The notes: generated by a model not told the origin, from the sequence alone. Numbered from the stretch's first letter, positions 44,500 to 54,169 are shown. The stretch is 64,000 bases of DNA from Phycisphaerae bacterium (GCA_019636475.1 JAHBXN010000001.1:1-64000), one strand, 5' to 3'. Translations and numbers: made by a program.

Positions 44500-45435
44500 T
44501 CAACGGGCTCCATCTCGACGGCGCGACGCGCGAAGCGCCGCCCGCACCATCTCACGCATGTGCAATGCGCCGGCACCGCGTCCACCACTGACCACGCTCG
44601 CGCCGGCGGCCGACAGTGCGGCAAACCGTTCCGCGTAGGCCCTGGGTTGTTCCGGATAATCCACGCCCGACTCACTCAGTTCTGCTCGACCCGCATTCAA
44701 CTCCACATAAACCGGGAGCTTCGTTACATCGCGCAACATTGTGATGATCGCCGGCGCACCGTCCGGATACTCGCTCCCGTCGCAGCCGATCATGAATGCC
44801 CCGGACTCCGCCGCACACTCCGCAAATCGCGGGATCGAGGCGCCGAGCGTCGTCTCGGAGTAACTCGGGCCGCTGTCGAAGCACATCGACGCAATCACCG
44901 GCAGGCCGGACGCCGCCACTGCCGATCGGATTGAAACAACCACCGATTCCAGCTCCGTAAAAGATCGGCAGATGATTGCATCCGCGCCCCCGGCTGCAAT
45001 CGCCTCCGCCTGCTCGGAAACAATCCGTCCCAGCTCCGATTCCTCAATCTCCCCGAGCATCAGCAATTGCTGAACCGGGCCGATCGCTCCGATCACCCGG
45101 GCCGGCCGGTCGCCATCGCCGGTATGCGCGTCCGCGACACGGCGCAGGCAGGCGACTGCCAATGTCATGGCACGATGCAATTCGCCCGCCGGAATCTCGT
45201 CCGGCTCCTGGCCGCATGTGCCCGCGCCGGGATTCCAATCGTCCGTCGGGGCAATCAGCCACTCCACCCCGGACTCGCTGAATCGACGGGCAATCTCTTC
45301 GACGCGCGCCCAGTCTTCCCGGCTCGCGCGAATGGGCGAGCCGCCGCCAATCGGATTTACGGACGGCCACTCGGCCCGAAAATCTCCGCCCGCAATCACA
45401 ATGCGCGAGCCATAATCCGCCCAATCAATCGCCAA
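44500..45435 (-). CDS. Homocysteine S-methyltransferase-like protein without zinc cysteines
   Basis: This 311-aa protein probably starts at TTG (45435), with GAGG 7 nt upstream. It has the TIM-barrel layout of the Hcy-methyltransferase/BHMT family (VEWLIAPTDDWNPGAG near the N-terminus, GADAIICRSFTELES, then VIASMCFDSG in the second half). The zinc-binding pair of active enzymes (GGCCG type near the C-terminus) is replaced by SGGRGAGALHMREM. The earlier Cys motif (G-x-N-C) reads IGCDGSEYP. It may be inactive, or may use a different chemistry. It lies between the matrixin gene and the HEAT gene and is monocistronic. Confidence 0.6.
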   Translation of the reverse strand: MAIDWADYGSRIVIAGGDFRAEWPSVNPIGGGSPIRASREDWARVEEIARRFSESGVEWLIAPTDDWNPGAGTCGQEPDEIPAGELHRAMTLAVACLRRVADAHTGDGDRPARVIGAIGPVQQLLMLGEIEESELGRIVSEQAEAIAAGGADAIICRSFTELESVVVSIRSAVAASGLPVIASMCFDSGPSYSETTLGASIPRFAECAAESGAFMIGCDGSEYPDGAPAIITMLRDVTKLPVYVELNAGRAELSESGVDYPEQPRAYAERFAALSAAGASVVSGGRGAGALHMREMVRAALRASRRRDGAR

Positions 45436-45639
45436 GACACCACCTCGGAATCGACACCCGCCGCAAAGCCCCGGATGTCACGGCTTTCGCGGACTTCCAA
45501 CTCATCATAACGTCCGCCGACCGCTCAGGAATCGTATGAATTGACTGAAGGCCGGCGTTCAGTCGGCCGATCATCGCGACATCGGCTCGCCCCTCTGGAG
45601 GTAGCCGGTGGAAGTGCATCCCATTCGGGAGTTTCAGCC

Positions 45640-46941
45640 ATGCACGTTCACCGGTCCTTCCACGCCCCGACTGCGGGCGGTTCAACTGTCTTGTTCGCGC
45701 TTCTTCTCTGCTTGCCACTGGCGTGCGACACCATGCCGGTCGGTGATCTCGGTGGGGCTCAAAGCGGCGATCTGTCGGGAAGCGGCATCGCGGGGTCCAT
45801 CAAGGAAGCCGGTGATAACAGCGCGTTCGAGCGTGCCCAATCGGCGATTGTCGGACCCGATCAAACAATCACCATTTCCGGCGCCATCGATTCGCCGAAT
45901 GACATTGATCTATATGCACTCGGCGAGTTCAACGCTGGCGATCGCTTCACGATCGACGTCAAGGGTGAAAACGGTTTCAACACCGTCGCCGCCGTCTTCA
46001 ATGGCGCCAATGAACTCATCGACGCCAACGACGATCGCGGTTACTACTCCGGACAGATCGATCCTTATATCTCCCGTGTACTGCGCGAGGACACCGACAA
46101 CCTCTACCTCGGCATCACGGTCTCAAGCCGGGCCCATTTCGGAAACTCACAGGGCCGGTACGATCGCGGCTCATACACCGTCACGGTCAAGCGAGAAGCC
46201 GGCGGCATCATGCAGGAAGCACGCAGGCAACTGGTCTATCTCGATTTCGACGGCGGTTCCACCGTTCAGATCGGAATGGAGCCGGCGACTGTCATGCGCC
46301 CCTTCTCCGCCGAATCGATCTCCGCCCGGCTGCGCGGACAGACCGATTACATCATCGATCGCGCCATTCAGCATATGAAACGCGACTATGCCGATTACAA
46401 CGTCGAGTTTCGAGACAGCCGTCGGAATCCCCGGCCCACGGAGCCGCATTCAACCCTGTACTTCGGTAATTACCACGCCAGCTACCTCGGCCTGGCGGAC
46501 AACGTGGACACTTACAATATCTATCTGGAGCAGGACGCCATCATCTACACCGAAGACCTCGCGATGTTCGAATCCCTGCTGCCGTCCGTCGAGGAAACCG
46601 CCCTATGCATCGCAAATATCGCCTCGCACGAACTGGGTCATCTTCTCGGTCTTGAGCATTCGCGCGACACGCTCAGTTGTATGGCGACGGCCGCGACGGC
46701 TCGGCAGATTATTGAGCACGATCTCGAATTCCGTCGGAGCATGATGCAAAGTGACGTGTTCCCCATCGGCTTTCAGAATGAGCCGGCATTGCTGATGAAG
46801 AATCTGGGCCCGAATCCGAGGCGCAACTCGGCGAAGGTCTTCCTCGAAGATCTGATGCCGGCCGCAAATGAAGGCGCATGGCGCGATGATCTGGGGATCG
46901 TTGATATTCCGATCATGCCCTGCGGTCGGTGTGCCCACTAG
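45640..46941 (+). CDS. Exported matrixin-like metalloprotease with PPC-type domain
   Basis: The protein is about 433 aa from the ATG at 45640 (GGGAG 8 nt upstream). It has a lipoprotein signal (LFALLLCLPLACD, lipobox LPLAC). A pre-peptidase C-terminal-like beta domain follows (about residues 60-165; DSPNDIDLYALGEFNAGDRFTIDV is typical). The catalytic domain holds the zinc motif HELGHLLGLEH (HExxHxxGxxH), with Met in SCMATAA as the likely Met-turn. It should be a secreted or surface-anchored endopeptidase; the substrate is unknown. A terminator follows. Confidence 0.88.
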   Translation: MHVHRSFHAPTAGGSTVLFALLLCLPLACDTMPVGDLGGAQSGDLSGSGIAGSIKEAGDNSAFERAQSAIVGPDQTITISGAIDSPNDIDLYALGEFNAGDRFTIDVKGENGFNTVAAVFNGANELIDANDDRGYYSGQIDPYISRVLREDTDNLYLGITVSSRAHFGNSQGRYDRGSYTVTVKREAGGIMQEARRQLVYLDFDGGSTVQIGMEPATVMRPFSAESISARLRGQTDYIIDRAIQHMKRDYADYNVEFRDSRRNPRPTEPHSTLYFGNYHASYLGLADNVDTYNIYLEQDAIIYTEDLAMFESLLPSVEETALCIANIASHELGHLLGLEHSRDTLSCMATAATARQIIEHDLEFRRSMMQSDVFPIGFQNEPALLMKNLGPNPRRNSAKVFLEDLMPAANEGAWRDDLGIVDIPIMPCGRCAH

Positions 46942-47037
46942 GATCACACGCCGTCGGCGACAGTCAGGGGACGATTGCCGGCGCTGAACAGACTCCTCTC
47001 TCGTTTCCTTCCCGATACTGAGGTCCTTCCCTTGAAT

Positions 47038-47065
47038 AAGCCCCCGCCTATGAGGTGGGGCTTTT
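47038..47065 (+). terminator. Intrinsic terminator after the matrixin-like gene
   Basis: A stem of AAGCCCC against GGGGCTT is extended by GCCT/AGGT with one bulged C. It has a 3-nt loop and is followed by TTTTTC. It lies about 95 bp after the stop codon of the protease gene on the plus strand. Confidence 0.8.
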
Positions 47066-47239
47066 TCATTTTCCAAACAGGACCGGCCTTCATCCTCGAT
47101 TCACGGCAGTTCGACCTTCATCGCGCAAGCGCCGCGTTCTCGCCTGGTTACATTCTGAAACCGCCGCGCGGCATTGGGAATCCAGCCGGACGCGTCCCTC
47201 CATTGCTCCATCCACCCGGTTGAGGCAATAATCTCGGTC

Positions 47240-47812
47240 ATGAGCGTGAGATTTTTCCGTGAATTCATCCGAGACCCGGCGTCGGTCGGGGCCATCGCTC
47301 CCAGTTCAGCCGGCCTGGCTCGAATGATATCTGGGCAGATAGATCTCAATGCCGCCGATTTCGTCGTGGAGATCGGACCCGGCAGCGGAGCCTTCACGGA
47401 GGCGATTCTGGATCGGCTGAAGCCCGGCGCTCGGTTGATCGCAGTTGAGAACAATCCCTCGATGGCCGCCACGCTTCGTCAGCGATTTCCGCGCCTATCC
47501 GTGTACGAATGCTCGGCCGTCGAGTTGAGTAATATCCTTGTTGCGGCGGAAATGCCGCACGCGGATTGCATCGTCAGCGGACTTCCGTGGGCGGCTTTCG
47601 ACGATGCGCTCCAGGATGCACTGCTCGGCGCGATACTCTCGGCACTTGCGCCGGGGGGGCGATTCGCAACGTTCGCCTATCTTCAAGGCCTTCTACTGCC
47701 GGCCGGTCGCCGCTTCTGCCGAAAACTCAACGGCGCGTTCGCCGAGGTCACGCGTTCACCGACCGTCTGGCGAAATCTTCCGCCGGCATTCGTCTATCGA
47801 TGCCGCCGCTGA
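47240..47812 (+). CDS. PmtA-like SAM-dependent methyltransferase
   Basis: The protein is 190 aa from the ATG at 47240 (MSVRFFREFI). It has the order seen in phospholipid N-methyltransferases: FFREFIRDPASVGAIAPSSAGLA at the N-terminus, then the SAM site VVEIGPGSGAFTEAIL with acidic IAVENN. SGLPWAAFDD and the C-terminal end VWRNLPPAFVYRCRR complete the pattern. The usual activity would be methylation of phosphatidylethanolamine, but rRNA-dimethylase-like relatives share the fold. Its 3' end overlaps the convergent carbonic anhydrase gene by 57 bp. Confidence 0.8.
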   Translation: MSVRFFREFIRDPASVGAIAPSSAGLARMISGQIDLNAADFVVEIGPGSGAFTEAILDRLKPGARLIAVENNPSMAATLRQRFPRLSVYECSAVELSNILVAAEMPHADCIVSGLPWAAFDDALQDALLGAILSALAPGGRFATFAYLQGLLLPAGRRFCRKLNGAFAEVTRSPTVWRNLPPAFVYRCRR

Positions 47813-48550
47813 GGCATCGGGATCCGCTTTGTCATCGCTGCGTCCCGGCTGTTCGTCAAGCCACGTCACGCGCCCCGTGCGAAGGTCGTACACGCATCCG
47901 AGCACGCGCAGCCGTCCCGACGCCATTGCCATCCGGACCGATTCGCTGCGATGAGTGAGTTCGGCGATCGTATGAACCACGTTTTCTCGAACCGCCGCCG
48001 ACACCATCGCCGCGTCGGACGCCCACGGCCCGCGCTGCTCCACCGCCCGGACCGACGGCTCGATTCTTGACAGAATCTCCGGAATATCTCCGCGCTCCCG
48101 GGCATGGTGACACGCTGAAGTCACAGCACCACAGAATTCATGCCCCATCACCACCAGCAGCGGCGTCCCCAGGTGATCCACCGCATATTCAATCGATCCC
48201 GTCTCGTCCGCCGCGCAAACGTGCCCCGCCACGCGAATCACGAACAGATCCCCGATTCCGGCGTCAAAAATCATCTCCGGCATGACCCGCGAGTCCGAAC
48301 ATGTCAGCACCGTCGCATACGGGTGCTGTCCGTGCTCCAGCGTCGAGAGCCGACGGCCCCGGTCGGCGTGCGGATGCTGAATCGCACCTGAGGAGAATCT
48401 CGCGTTACCGTTGCAAAGCCGATTGAACGGCGTCGCGGTCGGATCGTCCCACGGCCCCCCTTCCGTACCGGCGCAGCCGAACGCGAATAATGAAAATACA
48501 GCCCCCGTCCAAACGCCGACTCGATGAAACACACGCCATCGCTTAGACAT
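47756..48550 (-). CDS. Exported beta-type carbonic anhydrase
   Basis: The protein is about 264 aa from the ATG at 48550 (MSKRWRVF). It has a lipoprotein-type signal (AVFSLFAFGCAGT, FAFGC as the lipobox). The beta-class zinc site is clear: CSDSRVMPE and, later, GHEFCGAV (His and Cys). It interconverts CO2 and bicarbonate, probably in the periplasm. The last 40 residues are a Pro/Asp/Ser-rich tail that is not part of the family and overlaps the convergent methyltransferase gene. It lies 115 bp downstream of the SulP gene on the same strand, which suggests a bicarbonate uptake unit. Confidence 0.88.
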   Translation of the reverse strand: MSKRWRVFHRVGVWTGAVFSLFAFGCAGTEGGPWDDPTATPFNRLCNGNARFSSGAIQHPHADRGRRLSTLEHGQHPYATVLTCSDSRVMPEMIFDAGIGDLFVIRVAGHVCAADETGSIEYAVDHLGTPLLVVMGHEFCGAVTSACHHARERGDIPEILSRIEPSVRAVEQRGPWASDAAMVSAAVRENVVHTIAELTHRSESVRMAMASGRLRVLGCVYDLRTGRVTWLDEQPGRSDDKADPDASAAASIDECRRKISPDGR

Positions 48551-48665
48551 CTCGAGTGCCTCACGACGCAATCAATCCGCTGCCGCGGCGCCGCCGCCGT
48601 GACTACAGTTGATTCACCGGGCCGCAATTGCCCGAAGGTGGCAAATCCCATGCCGTCGAAGCGGG

Positions 48666-50426
48666 TTATCGACCTTTTTCACGCCGGACGACCGGCTCCG
48701 CGAATGCCGGCCGCGCGACCGCCTCCAGTCCAAGATGAACGCGCGCCGCGGCAAGCGCGTCGTCAATGTTTCCAAACATGTTCTCTTCGCCGATCAACGG
48801 AGCGAAACCCGACCGCGCAAACGCAACCAGCGGCTGCGCATGCACACCCGAAAGAATCAATCGAGTGCCCTGACGCCGACACTTTCCGAGAAACTCCTTT
48901 AACGCATGAAGGCCGGTCGCGTCAATCGAAGGAACTCTCCGCATGCGCAGAATGAAAACCTTCGGCGGACGTTCGAACTGCGTCAGCGTGTCCTTCAGCC
49001 GATCGGCCATCCCGAAAAAGAACGGGCCGTTGATCTCATAGACTTCGACTTCCGACGGAACGTTTCGCCGCGAAATGGCATTCGGATCAGGCGTTTCCTC
49101 GAACTCATCTGCTCCGTTGGCAAGTTCGGAGGTAATCGCGCTGATGTCCGCCACATCCGACATCCGCTTCATGAACAGCAGCGACGCAAGCACCATTCCC
49201 ACGCCGACGGCAATCGTCAGATCCGTGAAAACGGTCAGACCAAACGTGGTCAGCAGCACGAGAATGTCACTCCGCGGCGCACGAAGGATCGACCGGAAAT
49301 GGTCAATCTCGCTCATGTTCCACGCGACGACAATCAGTATCGCCGCCAAGGTCGCCAAGGGAATCAGGCCGGCCATCGGCGCAAGCAGCAGCATAATGAA
49401 GAGCAACGTAATTGCGTGAATCATGCCTGCCAGAGGCGTCTTGCCTCCGCTTTTCACGTTGGCGGTTGTTCTCGCTATCGCGCCCGTTGCAGGAAGGCCG
49501 CCGAACAGTATCGATGCAATGTTGGCTGTACCCAGGGCAACCAGTTCGCAATCCGCCTTGTGCCGATTGCCTGTCATGCCGTCCGCGACCACGGCCGAGA
49601 GCAAGGACTCAATGGCCGCCAGCATTGCGATCGTCGTCGCGTCGGGAATCAGGTCGCGGATATTGGTCCAATCGATCGGTGGCAGTTTCGGAATCGGCAG
49701 GCCGCGAGGGATGCTGCCGAATTTCGAGCCGATCGTCTCGACCGGTAGCTTGAAATACCATGCAACAGCTGACGCAAGCACGACCGCGACGATTGCGCCG
49801 GGCAGACGCGGCGCGAAGCGGCGTATCAGTACAATCACGGCCAGCGAACCCGCGCCGACCGCCGTCGTCTCGACGCTCCACGACGCCGAATGCGCGATGA
49901 AAGCCCGCCATTTCTCGATGAACTCCGCCGGCGTCTCTCCCATACGCAAACCGAAGAAATCTCGCACTTGCGACGAGAAGATGATGACCGCGATGCCCGA
50001 CGTGAATCCGGTTGTCACCGGATAGGGAATGAACTTGATCATGCCGCCGATCCGCGCGACCCCCATGAGGATCACAATCACGCCCGCCATCAGCGTCGCC
50101 GTCGCCAGACCCGCGTAGCCGTGGCGCAACGAGATCGAATAGACAATGACGATGAATGCGCCGGTAGGTCCGCCGATCTGCACCCGGCTTCCGCCCAGCG
50201 CGGAAATCAGAAAACCAGCAATCACTGCCGTGTAAAGCCCGATCGCGGGCGGAGAAAGTCCCGACTCGGTTGCGACTTTTTCCGGGATCGACGCGATGCC
50301 GAACGCCATCGCAAGCGGAAGCGCGATGATGCCGACCGTGATTCCCGCGATCACATCACCAATCACGGTGCGTTGCGAATAGCCTTCACGCAAACAGACG
50401 AGGGACTTCGGTATGAATCGTGACAT
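48666..50426 (-). CDS. SulP-family anion transporter with STAS domain
   Basis: The protein is about 586 aa from the ATG at 50426; an alternative start lies further upstream, at 50504. It has 10-12 hydrophobic helices with the SulP motif ([21 protein letters not shown], then [14 protein letters not shown]). A C-terminal STAS domain (about 450-560) carries [14 protein letters not shown]. SulP proteins carry sulfate, bicarbonate or other anions. The carbonic anhydrase gene next to it makes bicarbonate the more likely substrate, as in BicA-type systems, but this is inferred from context. Direction and spacing suggest co-transcription with it. Confidence 0.9.
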   Translation of the reverse strand: MSRFIPKSLVCLREGYSQRTVIGDVIAGITVGIIALPLAMAFGIASIPEKVATESGLSPPAIGLYTAVIAGFLISALGGSRVQIGGPTGAFIVIVYSISLRHGYAGLATATLMAGVIVILMGVARIGGMIKFIPYPVTTGFTSGIAVIIFSSQVRDFFGLRMGETPAEFIEKWRAFIAHSASWSVETTAVGAGSLAVIVLIRRFAPRLPGAIVAVVLASAVAWYFKLPVETIGSKFGSIPRGLPIPKLPPIDWTNIRDLIPDATTIAMLAAIESLLSAVVADGMTGNRHKADCELVALGTANIASILFGGLPATGAIARTTANVKSGGKTPLAGMIHAITLLFIMLLLAPMAGLIPLATLAAILIVVAWNMSEIDHFRSILRAPRSDILVLLTTFGLTVFTDLTIAVGVGMVLASLLFMKRMSDVADISAITSELANGADEFEETPDPNAISRRNVPSEVEVYEINGPFFFGMADRLKDTLTQFERPPKVFILRMRRVPSIDATGLHALKEFLGKCRRQGTRLILSGVHAQPLVAFARSGFAPLIGEENMFGNIDDALAAARVHLGLEAVARPAFAEPVVRREKGR

Positions 50427-50550
50427 GAAACGGAGGATGACCTGACAAACCGCGTCACACACCCTTGGCGGCGCTAACCACATATCGTCCATGATGCGGG
50501 TCATGAATGAAAGTGCCGTTTTGGGGGCGCAGCGGCTGCGCTGGAATCCA

Positions 50551-50586
50551 TTGAACTCGACTTCCAGACTGGGTAAAATGTTTTAC
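50551..50586 (+). promoter_or_regulatory. Predicted GH57 gene promoter with overlapping operator-like palindrome
   Basis: TTGAAC (50551-50556), a 17-nt spacer and TAAAAT (50574-50579) form a good sigma-70 promoter. The inverted repeat GTAAAA-TG-TTTTAC (50573-50586) covers the -10 and the likely start region, a placement typical of a repressor operator. The GH57 start codon lies 91 bp downstream. Confidence 0.5.
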
Positions 50587-50677
50587 TACGCGGAAAAGTC
50601 CGCAACTCCACCTTGCCGCGACACACCGAGCAAGAAGACAAATGGTGAGAATGGGGTTCCGATTGCGGAGGAAATTG

Positions 50678-53611
50678 ATGTATCGCAACGAGGCGGGATT
50701 CAGATTCGGTTTCACCGTCGCACTCATCGCGGCCGGACTTTCACATTCCTCCGCAGCCGCCGCCGAGCCAATCCAGATCGGCTTTCTCTGGCATATGCAT
50801 CAGCCGATCTACTATCCTTACGAATCAATCGTGCAGACCCAGTCCGCCGGCCGATTCTCATTCAGCGTCATTGACGTCCACAATCAGCGATTCGGTCCCT
50901 ACACCGATTGGCCGCTGAACGCCATCAACGCCGGCGCCGCGCTTCCGCACCTCGGCGCGCAGGTCAGCTTCAGCGGATCGCTCATCGAAAACCTCAATCA
51001 GCTCCAGACCGCGGGCATCAACGGCGGCATGTGGAACAACTGGAACAGCGCCTATCAGACGGGCGTCGCGATGACGACCGCGCTCGGGAATCCGCGGCTC
51101 GACATGGTCGGATTCGGTTACCACCATCCGCTCATGTCCTTGCTGGATGACGAGGACATCCGAATGCAAATTCGCCTGCATAAGCAGGTTTTCGGCAATA
51201 CATGGTCAACGGGCGGCTACACACGCGGCATGTTTCCCGCTGAAACCGCGTTCGCCACACGAATGATTCCATCGCTTGTCGCCGAGGGCATCGAATGGGT
51301 GCTTGTCGATAACATCCACTTTGACCGAGCGTGCAAAGGCTATCCACACACCAACGCGTCGAATCTTTTTGCGCCAAACAAGGCGGATCAGGTCAATCCC
51401 GATCCAGCTCTTCACGGCGGCGCATGGGTGCAACTCAATAACCTATGGGCCCCCAGCCGTGTCAGCGCCCCGTTCGGCTATCAGCCCCACCATGCTCAGC
51501 ACGTGAATCCGAACACCGGCGAGATTACTCGCATTGTTGCCGTTCCGTGTGCGCGATACGAAGGCAACGAAGACGGACGCGGCGGCTACGGCGCGTTTCT
51601 GTATGACGCGGTGATGGATCAGTACCTGCCGCGGAACACCGATGCGGCACATCCGATGTTCGTCGTACTGCATCATGATGGCGACAATTTCGGCGGCGGC
51701 TCGCACAGCTACTACCACCATAACTTCCAGCAAATGGTCAACTGGATCGGCGGCGATCCGGACTATCACGTCAGTACGGTCCAAGACTACCTCGACCGTT
51801 TCCCGCCCGCACAAGATGATGTGATCCATATCGAAGCGGGCTCGTGGGCCGGCGCCGACAACGGCGATCCTGAGTTCAAGAAATGGCTCGGCGATCCGAA
51901 CGGAGGAGGGTGGAGTCCCGATTGGAACAGTTGGGCCGTTCTCACCGCTGCGAAAAATCGCGTTTTCATGGCTGAAGACCTGGCGCCTGCGGCGAATCTG
52001 CAGAACGTTTTGACCGGCGGTCCGTCCGCGAGCGGCACCGAAAAGGCATGGCACTATCTTCTTTGCGCACAGGCGAGCGACTACTGGTACTGGGACGGCA
52101 CCGAAATCTGGGACAGCAACGTGACGCGCGGGTGCAACATTGCGGTCATGCACGCCAATGGCGTGATCGCCGGCCAGCCCGACTCGACCCCGCCTTCGGT
52201 GTTCGTGCCACAGCGGAATCCCTATAACCCCGGCGGGATGGAATGGGGACCGCTGCCGGAGCCATCTGACTTTGAAATCTGGACGTTCGCCGATGATGTC
52301 AGCGGATTGGCATCGATCACGCTGAAATGGCGAGTTGACGCCGACGGAGAAAACCCGATCGAGAGCATCCAGAACGAAACCTATGCCCGAGGACCGGAAG
52401 TCGGCGCGTGGAGTTCGATCCCGATGACCCTCGCGCCGATGCCCGCCCCGCCCGCGGGAATTCTCCTCGCCGCGCATCGCGCCGAGCGCTACGTCGCCGC
52501 CATCACCGGCCAACAGGACGTTCTGATTGACTATTACGTTGAGGCCATCGACAACGCCGGCAACATCCGCAGGACGGATATCCAGCATGTGTGGGTCGGC
52601 AACGCCGATTCAAGCGGCGGAGGCGATGTCGTCACTGTTTCACCGAGTCCCGCACAAGCCGGCCAGGTCGTGCTGATCCAGTATAACCCGGCCGGTCGAC
52701 CGCTCGCAGGCGCCGGCTCGGTCAGGCTGCATTACGGATTCAACAACTGGAACCCGGTCGTTTCGCCCGACCCGGCCATGACATGGAACGCCGGCAACGC
52801 CCGATGGGAAGTGGTTGTGCAGATTCCCCAGTCGGCCGCACAACTCGACATCGTATTCAATGACGGCGCCGGGACCTGGGACAACAACAACGGCGCGGAC
52901 TGGCATTTCCCGGTGACGGACGGCACGTCATCCGGTCCGGGCTGGGTCATGGACGGCCAACCGGACGAAAGTGCCATCGCTGCGGCACAGCATGGCGGAT
53001 TCTCACTCAGGTACGGCGTTCGCGCCGGCGTTCTCTATGTCGCCGCCCCCGATGCCGGTGAAGGCAACGATCATTTCATCTTCGTCGCGGCACCGCCGGG
53101 CACGCTGCGCGCCGCGCCCTGGGCGAAGGCCGGTCTTGTCGCGGACTGGACCGCGTTTCTCGCCGACGAGAATTCCAACGACTACGAAGGCTGGTTCGAT
53201 GCCACCGGTGCGACACAGGCCATGACCGGGCCGAACGGCGGTGTGCTGGAGGGGACGCTCGACCTGGCCGGCGAGTTTGGCGAAGTGCCTGATGAAATCT
53301 GTCTGGCGTTCGGTGCGTATCAGAACAATGACGGGGGCGCGCTGATCCAGAGTCTTCAGGTGCCTCCCGGTCTCAATGGCGACGGACACATCGACGCGTT
53401 CGAGTATGTCTGCGTTCCGACGCGGCTCAAGGGCGATATGAACGAGGACTGGCAAGTCAATCCCACGGACATCGGTCTTTTCACCGGCGTGACGCTGGGC
53501 GAAGATCAGAACCCTCGCCGAATCTGGGCGGCTGATATCAATGGCGACAACGTTGTCGATGGTACGGACGTCGTGATGTTCGTCACGCTTCTGGTCGGCG
53601 AATCGGATTGA
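50678..53611 (+). CDS. Exported GH57-type amylase with CBM25 and dockerin-like repeats
   Basis: The protein is about 977 aa from the ATG at 50678 (GGAGG 6 nt upstream). A signal peptide is visible (GFTVALIAAGLSHSSAAAA). The N-terminal half is a GH57-like barrel: IGFLWHMHQPIYYP is the family opening and GMFPAETAFA and HHDGDNFGGG are in catalytic-region positions. A CBM25-like starch-binding module follows (about residues 655-760; GAGSVRLHYGFNNWNP and DIVFNDG). The C-terminus has two dockerin-like repeats (GDMNEDWQVNPTDIGLF, ADINGDNVVDGTDVVMF). It probably degrades starch or glycogen outside the cell. The promoter carries an operator-like palindrome. Confidence 0.85.
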   Translation: MYRNEAGFRFGFTVALIAAGLSHSSAAAAEPIQIGFLWHMHQPIYYPYESIVQTQSAGRFSFSVIDVHNQRFGPYTDWPLNAINAGAALPHLGAQVSFSGSLIENLNQLQTAGINGGMWNNWNSAYQTGVAMTTALGNPRLDMVGFGYHHPLMSLLDDEDIRMQIRLHKQVFGNTWSTGGYTRGMFPAETAFATRMIPSLVAEGIEWVLVDNIHFDRACKGYPHTNASNLFAPNKADQVNPDPALHGGAWVQLNNLWAPSRVSAPFGYQPHHAQHVNPNTGEITRIVAVPCARYEGNEDGRGGYGAFLYDAVMDQYLPRNTDAAHPMFVVLHHDGDNFGGGSHSYYHHNFQQMVNWIGGDPDYHVSTVQDYLDRFPPAQDDVIHIEAGSWAGADNGDPEFKKWLGDPNGGGWSPDWNSWAVLTAAKNRVFMAEDLAPAANLQNVLTGGPSASGTEKAWHYLLCAQASDYWYWDGTEIWDSNVTRGCNIAVMHANGVIAGQPDSTPPSVFVPQRNPYNPGGMEWGPLPEPSDFEIWTFADDVSGLASITLKWRVDADGENPIESIQNETYARGPEVGAWSSIPMTLAPMPAPPAGILLAAHRAERYVAAITGQQDVLIDYYVEAIDNAGNIRRTDIQHVWVGNADSSGGGDVVTVSPSPAQAGQVVLIQYNPAGRPLAGAGSVRLHYGFNNWNPVVSPDPAMTWNAGNARWEVVVQIPQSAAQLDIVFNDGAGTWDNNNGADWHFPVTDGTSSGPGWVMDGQPDESAIAAAQHGGFSLRYGVRAGVLYVAAPDAGEGNDHFIFVAAPPGTLRAAPWAKAGLVADWTAFLADENSNDYEGWFDATGATQAMTGPNGGVLEGTLDLAGEFGEVPDEICLAFGAYQNNDGGALIQSLQVPPGLNGDGHIDAFEYVCVPTRLKGDMNEDWQVNPTDIGLFTGVTLGEDQNPRRIWAADINGDNVVDGTDVVMFVTLLVGESD

Positions 53612-53846
53612 GACGCAGGGTCCGCGAATCGGATCGGTCATGCGCTTCGATCGGAAGCTGCGCGACTCGGGGATCGAAAAGATGCCTGTGATCGGCTCTG
53701 GCTGCGAATTCAGGCGCTTACTAACGGACCCGGCGGCCGCGACCTGAAACCGCGTCCCGAATGCAATTGGTTGCCTGGCCGCGGCTTTTTTTCATGTACT
53801 GGACAGTCCCATCCGAGATGATATAAATACATGTTCGAGAAACGAT
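53612..53846. other. Spacer before tRNA-Asn
   Basis: No gene is seen. A T7 run at about 53786-53792 after GCCGCGGC may be part of a weak terminator for the amylase gene; its pairing partner is distant. The tRNA promoter lies at 53800-53827. Confidence 0.45.
53800..53827 (+). promoter_or_regulatory. Predicted promoter of tRNA-Asn
   Basis: TGGACA (53800-53805), a 16-nt spacer and TATAAA (53822-53827) lie 19 bp before the tRNA 5' end. The start near 53834 leaves a short 5' leader for RNase P. Confidence 0.6.
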
Positions 53847-53918
53847 TCCCCGATAGCTCAACGGTAGAGCGGCCGGCTGTTAACCGGTAGGTTGTAGGTT
53901 CGAATCCTACTCGGGGAG
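53847..53918 (+). tRNA. tRNA-Asn (GTT anticodon)
   Basis: A 72-nt cloverleaf (TCCCCGA/TCGGGGA acceptor stem; D arm with GCTC/GAGC; anticodon loop CTGTTAA, hence GTT; T arm GTAGG/CCTAC with TTCGAAT). CCA is not encoded. It borders the Vsr/HNH island, but I found no direct repeat of its 3' end on the far side. Confidence 0.95.
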
Positions 53919-54169
53919 GTTTGGGACCGACGTCTAACGCGCTTAGATCGGGATCATGAAGAGGGACGCGAGCAAGCCGCTTAATCCGACGGACCCGACC
54001 ACGCTCTCGCCAATCACGCTGACAACCTGCTCGACGCTCCGCACCGACTTCCGCGCCACTGACGGCGGCAAGACGGCGGGAAAATCTCCGTCTACATGCT
54101 AGGTGGGCCAACGCCCGCGGCGAAAAGGGGCCGTGGTCCGAGATCACGACGACGACGGTGGCGGCGTAG
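53919..54169. other. Left edge of the accessory island
   Basis: About 250 bp between tRNA-Asn and the vsr stop. A plus-strand frame of 48 codons starts at 53956 but has no recognisable content. It may be a decayed gene end. Nothing else is identifiable. Confidence 0.4.

Noticed and set aside
51443-52588. 381-codon frame antisense to the GH57 gene
   Set aside because: It is a shadow of the amylase coding sequence. No ribosome site or recognisable domain.
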